Shown one piece after another: positions 26,254-34,092 of a stretch of DNA of 64,000 nt; position 1 is the first letter of the stretch; the number at the start of each line of letters is the position of its first letter. A program made the translations under genes and the position numbers. The DNA is from Chungangia koreensis. GTDB taxonomy: Bacteria; Bacillota; Bacilli; Bacillales_A; Planococcaceae. The stretch lies in assembly GCF_042651785.1 (NCBI RefSeq), contig NZ_JBHSEC010000019.1, positions 682,001 through 746,000 on the forward strand, in the 5' to 3' direction. The notes beneath the pieces are model-generated. The model did not search any database. It worked only from the letters and a program-made list of their open reading frames with translations, and had not been told where the DNA came from.

Positions 26254-26302
26254 ATAGAGCCATTCCTTTCCAGTAGTTCCATTAGGAAAGGAATGGCTCT
26301 AT
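26254..26302 (-). promoter_or_regulatory. 18-bp perfect hairpin between CAP and CobW operons
   Basis: ATAGAGCCATTCCTTTCC / GGAAAGGAATGGCTCTAT around a 13-base loop, with no real T-tract on either side (minus-strand tail CTTTCTCTTAAC). It is either an unusual terminator for the ctp-cobW operon or part of the CAP leader. A small inverted repeat CTTAAC / GTTAAG (26231-26247) lies next to it. Confidence 0.5.
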
Positions 26303-26363
26303 TATGAGGGCAAGAATAAGATGATAATTGGTTACTATTGTAAATGATTTAACTTATTGGAAG

Positions 26364-26639
26364 TCAATTCGGGTTGACAGTCTTTACTATGGAGGCCAAC
26401 TCGTTATGATATAAACGAATAAGCTCACACTTGACCGCTTCCACAACCTCCAATTTCTCAATCCGCGCAATCGCCAACTGATACTTCTCACTCGGCGTCC
26501 TACGTACTCGAGGATGGGTAAACTCATCGTTTAATTCAGAACGAATTAGGTTTCTTACATCCTTTAGTGAACCACTTTTCACCGAACTCCGATCACGCCA
26601 CATCAGTGCAAATGCCTCTACAATCTCACGATCATGCAT
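26364..26639 (-). CDS. Small protein of unknown function coupled to CobW
   Basis: A 91-residue, probably all-helical soluble protein (MHDREIVEAFALMWRDR at the start, a basic HPRVRRTPSEKYQLAIARIEKLEVVEAVKCELIRLYHNEL core). I do not recognise the family. It has no membrane helix and a single cysteine. AGAGGA precedes the ATG, which overlaps the cobW gene by 8 bases, so translation is coupled. The position suggests a partner or client of the GTPase, but nothing in the sequence proves this. The 160 bases downstream hold only the hairpin at 26254. Confidence 0.7.
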   Translation of the reverse strand: MHDREIVEAFALMWRDRSSVKSGSLKDVRNLIRSELNDEFTHPRVRRTPSEKYQLAIARIEKLEVVEAVKCELIRLYHNELASIVKTVNPN

Positions 26640-27537
26640 GTGCCATTCCTCTGAGCCATTCGATTTCTTTCAAATTCTCGCCTATTAAGACAATTTGAGG
26701 TTCCATTTTTATATACTCAGGGAGCCATTGAACCATTCCATAAGCATATTGGAAAAGCATTGGATACTTCTGACCTTCAATCAATACATGCCCTTTCATA
26801 CGATAGACAGTAGAAGGCAGGTTTCTTACCCAATTCTCAAAGTTCTCCATTTTAACAGTGGACTCAAACTTTATTAGCTTAGCCGATAGATGTAATTCGT
26901 TTCCTATTCTTGTCTTCGTTACATCTGAATTGTTCACGTTAGGAATCATTTGCTTTAAAAATGAAAGAGGAAGCTTCCCGTGTACCGTTTGAATAACCAT
27001 GGCGTGATCATTAATCATTTGGATACCTGATGTAACAGTTGAAAGTTCATTTTCATCCAGAAGATCACTTTTATTGAGAAGTATTAGATGTGCATGTCGT
27101 AATTGTTCCAAGAAGAGCATTCTGACTTGGGGAGATAACTTCTCCTTTTCGAGCCACAACTTGCTATCTGCCACAGATACGATCCCTTTAAATTGTAATC
27201 GATCCGCATACAGAGGTGACATGACGGCATCCAATGCTTCCACTGGATGAGCTGCTCCAGTTGTTTCGATTAAGATAACATCCGGATTATGCTCAAGCAA
27301 AAGCGATTGAATTTGAGCTTCGGTTTTTTCAGAGCCAGTACAACAAATACACCCTTGTAAGAGCTCTTTTAATGGTACATCACCATCCACTGCCCCAGAG
27401 TCAAATGGCAGTTTACCGAATTCATTCATGATGACTGCCGGCAGCTTCCCTTCTGCCTTCCACTGTTTAATCAGATGTTGAAGAAGGGAAGTTTTCCCGC
27501 TGCCCAAAAATCCACTTAACAAATATACATCTATCAC
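26632..27537 (-). CDS. CobW/ZNG1-type GTPase, putative metallochaperone
   Basis: A 301-residue G3E GTPase. The P-loop is SGFLGSGKTSLL near the N-terminus, the metal-binding CxCC is GCICCTG (about residue 62), the Walker B segment is ETTGAAHP, and the guanine site is NKSD. Family members deliver zinc, cobalt or nickel to client enzymes; the client here is unknown. The C-terminal domain (about 215-301) is short. I chose the GTG at 27537, because AGGTGG lies just before it and overlaps the stop of the protease gene; starting at 27546 would use part of that site. It forms an operon with the protease and the 91-residue protein. Confidence 0.85.
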   Translation of the reverse strand: MIDVYLLSGFLGSGKTSLLQHLIKQWKAEGKLPAVIMNEFGKLPFDSGAVDGDVPLKELLQGCICCTGSEKTEAQIQSLLLEHNPDVILIETTGAAHPVEALDAVMSPLYADRLQFKGIVSVADSKLWLEKEKLSPQVRMLFLEQLRHAHLILLNKSDLLDENELSTVTSGIQMINDHAMVIQTVHGKLPLSFLKQMIPNVNNSDVTKTRIGNELHLSAKLIKFESTVKMENFENWVRNLPSTVYRMKGHVLIEGQKYPMLFQYAYGMVQWLPEYIKMEPQIVLIGENLKEIEWLRGMAHA

Positions 27538-27546
27538 AGTTTCCAC

Positions 27547-29088
27547 CTACTTCGTTGAATCAGCACGACCAAGTTCTTGTAGTAAAACTTCCTTCGCCTT
27601 TAAAAGTTGGGGGTCATCCTTTTGAACCTTTTGGCGAAGCTGATCCATTAAGGCATAGGTCGTATCCCCTTTTAAGACTCCGTCAACCTTGATTTTTTGG
27701 TCATCCTGCAATGCTTTCACTGCTTCTTCCGTAGAATCATCATACAAACCGTCTACTTTACCAGGATCATAACCAACAGCTGTTAGCATTTCTTCCGCTG
27801 CTTGGATAGAACTTGAAAGCATACCGTTTTTCAGCTCGATGGACGGATCTAAAAATGGCAGTGACGCATATTTAGGATAATCCACTTTATAATCTGGAGC
27901 GATTCCTTTTTCATGAATCCAATTTCCTTCCGGAGTCAACCATTTGGCAGTTGTGAATTTCAGATTGGATCCATCTGGAAGGTCATTTGCTGTTTGGACT
28001 GTTCCTTTACCAAATGTCTTCAAACCTACTAGTGGTGCTCCAGCTGATTCCTTTAATGCCCCTGCAAGAATTTCAGAAGCTGATGCACTTCCTTCATCGA
28101 TTAGCAGCGCGAAAGGAACTTTCACTTTAAGCCCTTCTGTTGCTACAAAAACCTCAGGTTCTTTGTCTTTTTCCTGAACTTGCAGAATCGGATCTCCCGT
28201 ATTTACAAATAGGTTGGAGATTTCAATAGCGGCATTTAGTAGGCCCCCTGGATTTTGACGAACATCCAGGACCATCGCCTTCATGCCTTCCTCTTCCATT
28301 TTAGCAATGGCGTCTTTCAGTTCCTCATACGTGTGTTGTGAAAAGCTTGTAATTTGGATATGTGCAACCCCGTCTGCCAACATTTCGGAGTAGACTGTCT
28401 CAATCGGGATTTCATCACGAGTGATTGTTACTTCCATTGGTTCGCTATTTTCGCCACGTTGAATTGTAAGTTTCACATCTGTCCCTTTTTCACCACGAAT
28501 CAGTAGCACAGCTTCTGAAGCACTTTTACCTTGAATGTTTTGACCATCAACCGCAATAATTCGGTCATTCGGTATAATACCCGCTTTCTCGGCCGGTGAA
28601 TTTTTAATAGGTGAAACAACGGTAATAAAACCATTACGTTCTTGTATTTCCGCTCCAATCCCTTCAAAGCTTGAAGAAATGGTTTCATTCAAATGGCCAG
28701 CTTCTTCCTGATTCATATAATCTGAATACGGATCACCAAGGGCATCGATCATCCCGTTGATGGCACCATTCACCAATTCTTCATCATTTAGATCCGAGTA
28801 ATATTCTTCTTTCAATTGGTCGTACGTTTCAAACAACTTTTGAAACTCGTTTCGTTCGACTGTAACGGAACCCACTTCAACAACCTTATCATCCCCTGCT
28901 GTCAACGCAAAAATAGTAATCCCTGCAGTTAACAGGATTAGGCCGAATAACAACATAAGGAAATAGAATGGTTTGATACGTATGTAGCGGTTTGCCGGAG
29001 CGGCCGATTTCTCTTCCTCTACCTTCTCGGCATTTTCCGATTTCACCGGTTCTTGCTCTTCCAAGTTATCATGTTCTGAATTGCTCAA
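27547..29088 (-). CDS. ctpB: S41 carboxyl-terminal processing protease (CtpA/CtpB)
   Basis: About 513 residues: a short acidic cytoplasmic N-terminus, one membrane helix (FYFLMLLFGLILLTAGITIFA), a PDZ domain (about 115-205) and the S41 protease core. The Ser-Lys dyad lies in DEGSASASEI and FGKGTVQ. A C-terminal peptidoglycan-binding domain (about 430-500) ends the protein. Such proteases cut regulatory proteins outside the membrane; CtpB of B. subtilis signals in sporulation. The start is probably the TTG at 29088, preceded by AGTGGTGAG; a reading from 29148 would cross the deoD terminator. Whether it is CtpA or CtpB is not certain. Confidence 0.85.
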   Translation of the reverse strand: MSNSEHDNLEEQEPVKSENAEKVEEEKSAAPANRYIRIKPFYFLMLLFGLILLTAGITIFALTAGDDKVVEVGSVTVERNEFQKLFETYDQLKEEYYSDLNDEELVNGAINGMIDALGDPYSDYMNQEEAGHLNETISSSFEGIGAEIQERNGFITVVSPIKNSPAEKAGIIPNDRIIAVDGQNIQGKSASEAVLLIRGEKGTDVKLTIQRGENSEPMEVTITRDEIPIETVYSEMLADGVAHIQITSFSQHTYEELKDAIAKMEEEGMKAMVLDVRQNPGGLLNAAIEISNLFVNTGDPILQVQEKDKEPEVFVATEGLKVKVPFALLIDEGSASASEILAGALKESAGAPLVGLKTFGKGTVQTANDLPDGSNLKFTTAKWLTPEGNWIHEKGIAPDYKVDYPKYASLPFLDPSIELKNGMLSSSIQAAEEMLTAVGYDPGKVDGLYDDSTEEAVKALQDDQKIKVDGVLKGDTTYALMDQLRQKVQKDDPQLLKAKEVLLQELGRADSTK

Positions 29089-29120
29089 AAATCTCACCAC
29101 TTTCAGAATAGGTTTGAAAA

Positions 29121-29145
29121 AGACCGCCAATAACATTGACGGTCT
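29121..29145 (-). terminator. Terminator between deoD and ctp gene
   Basis: AGACCGTCAA / TTGGCGGTCT stem of 10 bp with one G-T pair and a 5-base loop, followed on the minus strand by TTTTTC. It lies 13 bases after the deoD stop codon. Confidence 0.8.
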
Positions 29146-29157
29146 CACAGGATATCA

Positions 29158-29862
29158 TCAATCTTCAATCGAAGCGTCAAGTGCAACAACAATCATATCA
29201 TTGAAAGTTGTTTGTCTTTCTTCCGCCGTTGTCGCTTCGCCGGTAATGATATGATCACTGACGGTGAGGACAGTCAGTGCTTGTCGGCCATACTTGGCAG
29301 CAAGCGTATATAAAGCTGCAGCTTCCATTTCAACGGCAAGTACTCCATGTTCGGCCCATTTATCATGCTCTGCAAATTCATTGTAAAATAGGTCAGATGT
29401 AAAGACGTTTCCTACTTTTAGTGAAAGCCCTTTTTCCATGCCAGCTTGATAAGCCTTCAATAACAGGTCAAAATCAGCAATTGGGGCAAAGTTTACTCCA
29501 TTAAAGATGGTGCTCATGATGCTGGAATCGGTAGTAGCTCCTTGAGCAAGAATTACATCACGTACTTTAACATCATTCTGGATCGCGCCGCAAGTACCTA
29601 CTCTTATCAATTTTTGCACATCATAATCCTTCATCAATTCTGTAACATAAATCGAAATAGACGGTACACCCATTCCAGTTCCTTGAACCGAAATCTTCTT
29701 TCCTTTGTATGTCCCTGTATATCCGAACATATTTCTTACTTCATTATACTGTTGGACATCCTCTAAAAATGTCTCCGCAATATATTTTGCACGAAGGGGA
29801 TCTCCCGGAAGAAGTACTGTATCCGCTATTTCGCCTTTCTTAGCACCAATATGAATGCTCAT
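29158..29862 (-). CDS. deoD: Purine nucleoside phosphorylase DeoD
   Basis: Cleaves purine (deoxy)nucleosides with phosphate in nucleoside salvage. From the ATG at 29862 the product has 234 residues, the normal length of the hexameric bacterial enzyme, and begins MSIHIGAKKGEIADTVLLPGDPLRAKYIAE. Other marks are GTGMGVPSISIY, RVGTCGAIQ, VEMEAAALYTLA and the catalytic aspartate region VSDHIITGE. GTGAGGT lies 9 bases before the start; a longer frame upstream has no site. It has its own terminator. Confidence 0.96.
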   Translation of the reverse strand: MSIHIGAKKGEIADTVLLPGDPLRAKYIAETFLEDVQQYNEVRNMFGYTGTYKGKKISVQGTGMGVPSISIYVTELMKDYDVQKLIRVGTCGAIQNDVKVRDVILAQGATTDSSIMSTIFNGVNFAPIADFDLLLKAYQAGMEKGLSLKVGNVFTSDLFYNEFAEHDKWAEHGVLAVEMEAAALYTLAAKYGRQALTVLTVSDHIITGEATTAEERQTTFNDMIVVALDASIED

Positions 29863-29943
29863 GTAAACAACCTCACTTTTGTACGATATCCGTTTTATCA
29901 TACTGTTTTTCTTACCTTCTTGCAATAAAAGACCTTTGCTCTC

Positions 29944-30171
29944 TTAACCTAAACTTCTTAAGTCATCATACTCTTTCCATAAATCATCAAAAACTGATGC
30001 CGGCATTTGTGGATCAGCTATTTCTTCGATATATTTCGAAAGCGGGTCAAAAGACTCTTCGTATTTCGGAAAACCATGATCCTTAAACATGGACTCTGCA
30101 AAGACTGCTTTCATGTCTCCTTTAGGACCTCCGCGGTATTTAAGTACAAAATGATAAAACGAGTGATTCAT
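29944..30171 (-). CDS. yozE: YozE family (SAM-like) protein
   Basis: A 75-residue soluble protein beginning MNHSFYHFVLKYRGGPKGD and containing FPKYEESFDPLSKYIE, matching the YozE SAM-like fold family, whose function is not established. GGGGATAGG precedes the ATG closely. It is a single gene, 82 bases upstream of deoD on the same strand, so cotranscription with deoD is possible. Confidence 0.82.
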   Translation of the reverse strand: MNHSFYHFVLKYRGGPKGDMKAVFAESMFKDHGFPKYEESFDPLSKYIEEIADPQMPASVFDDLWKEYDDLRSLG

Positions 30172-30288
30172 AAGACCTATCCCCCAACTGGTAAATTAGT
30201 ATCTTAAAATTTCAGAAAGATATAGATTATTTTGTCATAAGTTAGTACACTAATGACAGCATATCAATAAGAAAAGATGGTGAAAGCT

Positions 30289-32124
30289 GTGTTCAACAAA
30301 AATCCACAAAAAATCAAACCCCCGAAAAAACAAAAAAAAGGGGAAAACAGAAAAGAAATAAAACAACTTCAGCTCTTTAAACGAAAGAAAACGAAAGATT
30401 CTATTAAGCCATCCAAAGCTCGCTTTTGGAGTTTAATACGTGGACGAATCGTTATTATTTTTTCAATTCTCATTTTAATTCTCATCTCAATGCTCTATGT
30501 TTCCAACCGCAACACTGCCCAGCTACAATCGGAACTGGAAGAGTATACAAAGAAAGATCTTGTCGAACAGATGAAACTTAATGAGCTTACCACGACAATT
30601 TCAGAAATGTCCAATGCAGAGCAAAGCTATGTGATCACTGGAAGATCCACTTTCTATAATACATACAAAGCGAAAAAAGATGAAGTTGACCGCGCGTTAA
30701 AGGAACTCACTGCTGTATTTCAAGGGCAGGAAGAAGAATTAAAAAAAATTGCTTCTATTAAATCTTTTTACAACAACTATGTTACATATGCTGACCGAGT
30801 CATCTCAACAAGAGACGAATTCGGCATTGAGAATGCACAAAGACTGGTCATGACCGGTAATGGTAAAACAGCAATGGACACTATTGATGTTCATATTGAT
30901 ATGATGAATGATTTGTTAAAAAAGAAAAGCGATGAAAACTTGGCTGCGATCCAACAGCAAACCAAGATCGCTACTGTTACCTTCCTGATTATCACAACAG
31001 TAGCCGTCCTGTTAGCAATCATTTTTGGATTCTTACTGTTCAGATCTATTCGTAGAAATACCCGTACAATCAATTCTTCAATCCTCGATATTGCTTCGGC
31101 AGGAGGAGATTTGACACGCCGAGTGAACGTTCGTACAAATGATGAATTTGCAATCATTGCGGGCAGTACAAATCAATTAATCGAATCGATTGCTGAACTT
31201 GTCAAAAAGGTTAGCATGCTGACTGAAAACGTATCTGCCGGTGGAGAAGAATTGATGGCTTCTGCCGATGAGACAGCATCTACAATTCAAGCAATTGCTG
31301 ATTCGACAAATGAAATATCTGTAGGTACAGAACAGACTATGAAAAGTATGACGGGTGCTATGCAAAAGATGAATTCTCTCGAAGAATCCGTCCGTTACTT
31401 GAATAACCAAGCGCAAGCAGTCAGTGAAGCGACAGAACATATGAAAGACGCTACAGTAGTTGGTAACCAATCCGTACAGCAGTCTTCCAAAGTAATGATG
31501 ACTATTGAAGAAACAATGGCCAATACGAGTTCTGCCGTACAATCTCTCGGAGAGAAATCTTATGAAATCACGTCAATTATCAATACAATTACAGGTATTG
31601 CCGAACAGACGAATTTGTTAGCGCTGAATGCGGCGATTGAAGCCGCCCGTGCAGGTGAACATGGACGAGGCTTTGCCGTTGTAGCGGACGAAGTACGCAA
31701 GCTTGCAGAACAATCGCAAAATGCTGCAAAAGAAGTTACGAAAATTGTTACATCGATTCAAATGCAAGTATCGGAGATTGTTACCCAAAATCACGAAGGT
31801 GTGGAGTCAGTCATCCGCGGTGTTGAAGTTTCAAATGAAACGACTTCTGCCCTATCGAAGATTATGGAACAAACGGAGTCTACGATTGAAGTCATTAACG
31901 AAATGGTGACTCATATTGAACAAACTCTTACTTATAGCCAAGATGTGGCCACTTCATTCATAGAAGTAAATCAGATTGCGGAAAATACGGCTTCAAATAC
32001 TGAAACATCTGCAGCTGCAGCTCAACAAGGTTCAGCTGCTATGCAAGAAATCAATGCCTCTGCCATCGAACTTGCCAATCAGGCTGATGAACTACGAAAA
32101 GTAGTTGGAGAATTTAAGATCTAA
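30289..32124 (+). CDS. Methyl-accepting chemotaxis protein with basic N-terminal tail
   Basis: About 611 residues. An unusually long cytoplasmic N-terminus (about 45 residues, strongly Lys/Arg-rich: KPPKKQKKGENRKE, FKRKKTK) comes before the first membrane helix. An extracellular CHASE3-like four-helix sensor (about 70-215), the second helix (TVTFLIITTVAVLLAIIFGF), a HAMP domain and a signalling coiled coil follow. The hairpin tip is GIAEQTNLLALNAAIEAARAGE, so it should couple to CheA/CheW. The GTG at 30289 has GGTGA 5 bases upstream; the ATG at 30277 is the alternative and adds four residues. No che genes are adjacent. The ligand is unknown. Confidence 0.9.
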   Translation: MFNKNPQKIKPPKKQKKGENRKEIKQLQLFKRKKTKDSIKPSKARFWSLIRGRIVIIFSILILILISMLYVSNRNTAQLQSELEEYTKKDLVEQMKLNELTTTISEMSNAEQSYVITGRSTFYNTYKAKKDEVDRALKELTAVFQGQEEELKKIASIKSFYNNYVTYADRVISTRDEFGIENAQRLVMTGNGKTAMDTIDVHIDMMNDLLKKKSDENLAAIQQQTKIATVTFLIITTVAVLLAIIFGFLLFRSIRRNTRTINSSILDIASAGGDLTRRVNVRTNDEFAIIAGSTNQLIESIAELVKKVSMLTENVSAGGEELMASADETASTIQAIADSTNEISVGTEQTMKSMTGAMQKMNSLEESVRYLNNQAQAVSEATEHMKDATVVGNQSVQQSSKVMMTIEETMANTSSAVQSLGEKSYEITSIINTITGIAEQTNLLALNAAIEAARAGEHGRGFAVVADEVRKLAEQSQNAAKEVTKIVTSIQMQVSEIVTQNHEGVESVIRGVEVSNETTSALSKIMEQTESTIEVINEMVTHIEQTLTYSQDVATSFIEVNQIAENTASNTETSAAAAQQGSAAMQEINASAIELANQADELRKVVGEFKI

Positions 32125-32130
32125 CATTTA

Positions 32131-32158
32131 TGAGGACCTGTCCATAGACAGGTCCTCA
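32131..32158 (+). terminator. Hairpin after the chemoreceptor gene
   Basis: A perfect 12-bp stem (TGAGGACCTGTC / GACAGGTCCTCA) with loop CATA, 7 bases after the stop codon. There is no T-tract directly after it, so it may be an atypical terminator. A diverged copy of its core lies at 32465-32482 and does carry a T-run. Confidence 0.55.
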
Positions 32159-32196
32159 GACTGTTCATAAAATAAATTAATAAGTAATTAACAAAT

Positions 32197-32313
32197 AGCA
32201 GTTCCCGCCACTTCGCTTTCCGTGGGCTTGGCTTCAGCCTCCTCGTCACTTACGTTCCTGTGGGGTCTTCAGCTCAAGCTATTCCCACAGGAGTCTACGT
32301 GGCGGGAACTGCT
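32197..32313. repeat. 117-bp structured intergenic repeat
   Basis: Perfect 15-base terminal inverted repeats, AGCAGTTCCCGCCAC and GTGGCGGGAACTGCT, enclose about 87 bases with a second inner inverted pair (TCCTGTGGG / CCCACAGGA). It is GC-rich against an A/T-rich background and contains no frame. It looks like one of the dispersed MITE-like intergenic repeats of Bacillaceae. Confidence 0.65.
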
Positions 32314-32415
32314 TGATATAAACGTTGAATTTACCAAGTAACATTAAAACTTGTTTAACAAGTTGAAAAGAAATTAAAAGCTATATTAACGCTCTGCTAT
32401 TAGTATAGCAGCACT

Positions 32416-32482
32416 AAAAAGCGGAAGGCGGCGACTCCTGCGGGAAAAGCAAGCGAACTGAGACTTGTCCATAGACAGATCC
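32416..32482. repeat. Second repeat fragment with diverged hairpin copy
   Basis: AGCGGAAGGCGGCGACTCCT and GCGGGAAAAGCAAG form a GC-rich block of the Bacillaceae intergenic-repeat type. It is followed by TTGTCCATAGACAGATCC and TTTTT, which copies the core of the hairpin at 32131-32158 with two changes. With 32197-32313 it fills a 422-base stretch that holds no gene. Confidence 0.55.
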
Positions 32483-32518
32483 TTTTTCTATAGTCTCACT
32501 CGAAATTAGACCAAAACA

Positions 32519-32544
32519 AAAAGTCCGGCATTAGCCGGACTTTT
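32519..32544 (-). terminator. Terminator of msrA-msrB
   Basis: A perfect 11-bp stem (AAAAGTCCGGC / GCCGGACTTTT) with loop ATTA, adjoining the msrB stop codon, with T-run flanks. Confidence 0.9.
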
Positions 32545-32546
32545 AC

Positions 32547-32969
32547 TTAAAACAGTTTCAAGTAGTCTCCATAACCTTCTTCTTCAAGCTTATCCTTCGG
32601 CACAAAGCGAAGTGCCGCGGAGTTGATGCAGTATCTTAGCCCATCTGGACCTGGACCGTCTGGGAATACGTGGCCAAGATGGGAGTTGGCTGTTTTGCTT
32701 CGGACTTCTGTCCGGCGCATTCCGAAGCTTTCATCGAAGTGTTCAGTAACTTCCGTTTCCTCGATCGGTTTTGTGAAGCTTGGCCATCCGCAACCAGCGT
32801 CATACTTGTCCTTCGAATGGAATAATGGTTTTCCAGAAACGATATCCACATAGATCCCTTCATCAAAGTGCTGATCGAAATCATTTCGATATGGCGGTTC
32901 TGTACCATTTTCCTGTGTTACATGATATTGCATAGGTGTCAGCTTATTTTTCAATTCTTCTTTATTCAT
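32547..32969 (-). CDS. msrB: Peptide methionine-R-sulfoxide reductase MsrB
   Basis: Reduces the R epimer of methionine sulfoxide. The 140-residue protein has the family blocks CGWPSFTKP (about residue 58), the histidine-bearing GHVFPDGPGPDGLRYCIN with catalytic Cys114, and SAALRFVP. It lacks the CxxC zinc pairs seen in some MsrB enzymes. The ATG at 32969 follows GGGGTGA. It overlaps msrA by 8 bases, so the two epimer-specific enzymes are made together, as in B. subtilis. Confidence 0.95.
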   Translation of the reverse strand: MNKEELKNKLTPMQYHVTQENGTEPPYRNDFDQHFDEGIYVDIVSGKPLFHSKDKYDAGCGWPSFTKPIEETEVTEHFDESFGMRRTEVRSKTANSHLGHVFPDGPGPDGLRYCINSAALRFVPKDKLEEEGYGDYLKLF

Positions 32970-33495
32970 GTTCTTCACCCCATACTTCCTGTTTGTAATG
33001 AGCTCTCCCTGAACCTACATGGTAACGGTTGTAATGTTGAGGGTTTTTCTTATAATAATCCTGATGGTACTCCTCTGCAGGATAAAATTCCTTTGCCATA
33101 AGAATTTGTGTAGCAATCGGCTGATCGAATTTACCCGAGCGCTCTAATTCTTCTTTAGTCTGTTCAGCGATTTCTTTCTGTTCTTCCGTATGATAATAAA
33201 TGGCTGTTTGATACGATGTTCCCCGATCAAAGAATTGTCCGCCAGCATCAGTCGGATTAATTTGCTTCCAAAAAATGTCCACCAATTCCCTGTACGTAAT
33301 CCGCTCCGGATCGAACGTGATTTGTACTGCTTCCTTGTGTCCTGTCGTTTCTGTGCATACGAGTTCATAGGAAGGATTCGGAATATCTCCGCCGGTATAA
33401 CCGGAAATGACTGACTCTACTCCTTCGTAACGGTCGAACGGCTTAACCATACACCAAAAACAGCCTCCTGCAAAAGTCGCTATTTCCGTTGCCAT
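32962..33495 (-). CDS. msrA: Peptide methionine-S-sulfoxide reductase MsrA (second copy)
   Basis: A 177-residue MsrA with GGCFWC (catalytic Cys12), GYTGGDIPNPSYE and PAEEYHQDYYKKN. It is clearly related to the copy at 2185 but differs throughout and has a longer C-terminal tail (YHVGSGRAHYKQEVWGEEHE). It has a cysteine at LVCTETTGHKE where the other copy has a lysine. It is the first gene of msrA-msrB, 1 base after ypmS on the same strand, so it may be part of a ypmR-ypmS-msrA-msrB transcript. Confidence 0.95.
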   Translation of the reverse strand: MATEIATFAGGCFWCMVKPFDRYEGVESVISGYTGGDIPNPSYELVCTETTGHKEAVQITFDPERITYRELVDIFWKQINPTDAGGQFFDRGTSYQTAIYYHTEEQKEIAEQTKEELERSGKFDQPIATQILMAKEFYPAEEYHQDYYKKNPQHYNRYHVGSGRAHYKQEVWGEEHE

Positions 33496-33496
33496 G

Positions 33497-34078
33497 CTAA
33501 AACCCCCTATTCGGTATGATGATTTCCATGATGATTTGATCCTTCTCTAAATCGATTTCTTTCGCCTTTACTTTCACATCTGAAGTTACGGGCAGTTGTG
33601 ACAAGTCAATGTATACCTCCTCTGCAGAAGGTCTAATAATCATCCATTGAGGCATTTTGACCGTATCTTGCATTAATGACAATACTGTTGAAGGTGGTAT
33701 TTCCAAATTACCGACTTCAACAGTGGATTGTTCAAGTCTTAAATTGCCGTCATCTTCTACAAACGGATCGAACTCCATGACAACAGGAAGTTCAATTCCA
33801 AAAACGGTCAGTTGTGAAATGAGAACAATCTGATCCTCCACCAGAAGTTCTACAGGAAGCGGCTCGCCTTCTATGGCCTTTGAAATATACGTATTGGCGA
33901 TTCCTTCTAAATCCTGTTTTGAGGCAGTTACCGTTAATACATTGCTATTACGCGGTGATTTCTCTGCAACAGGAATCGGTGGGTCCTCGGCCGGGTTGCC
34001 GATCCAATAAGCCAATGCAATGATGGATGTTACTAATATGGCAATTAATAAGAAAAAAGCGACTTTCCACCGATTCAA
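33497..34078 (-). CDS. ypmS: YpmS family (DUF2140) membrane-anchored protein
   Basis: A 193-residue protein with an N-terminal membrane helix (VAFFLLIAILVTSIIALAYWIG) and an extracellular part that matches YpmS (DUF2140) of Bacilli. The domain contains ELLVEDQIVLISQLTVFGIELPVVMEFDPFVEDDGNL, typical of the family; the function is unknown. The likely start is the TTG at 34078, about 10 bases after AAGGAG. It follows ypmR by 14 bases, as in B. subtilis, where the two also precede the msr genes. Confidence 0.82.
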   Translation of the reverse strand: MNRWKVAFFLLIAILVTSIIALAYWIGNPAEDPPIPVAEKSPRNSNVLTVTASKQDLEGIANTYISKAIEGEPLPVELLVEDQIVLISQLTVFGIELPVVMEFDPFVEDDGNLRLEQSTVEVGNLEIPPSTVLSLMQDTVKMPQWMIIRPSAEEVYIDLSQLPVTSDVKVKAKEIDLEKDQIIMEIIIPNRGF

Positions 34079-34092
34079 TTCAACTCAACTCC

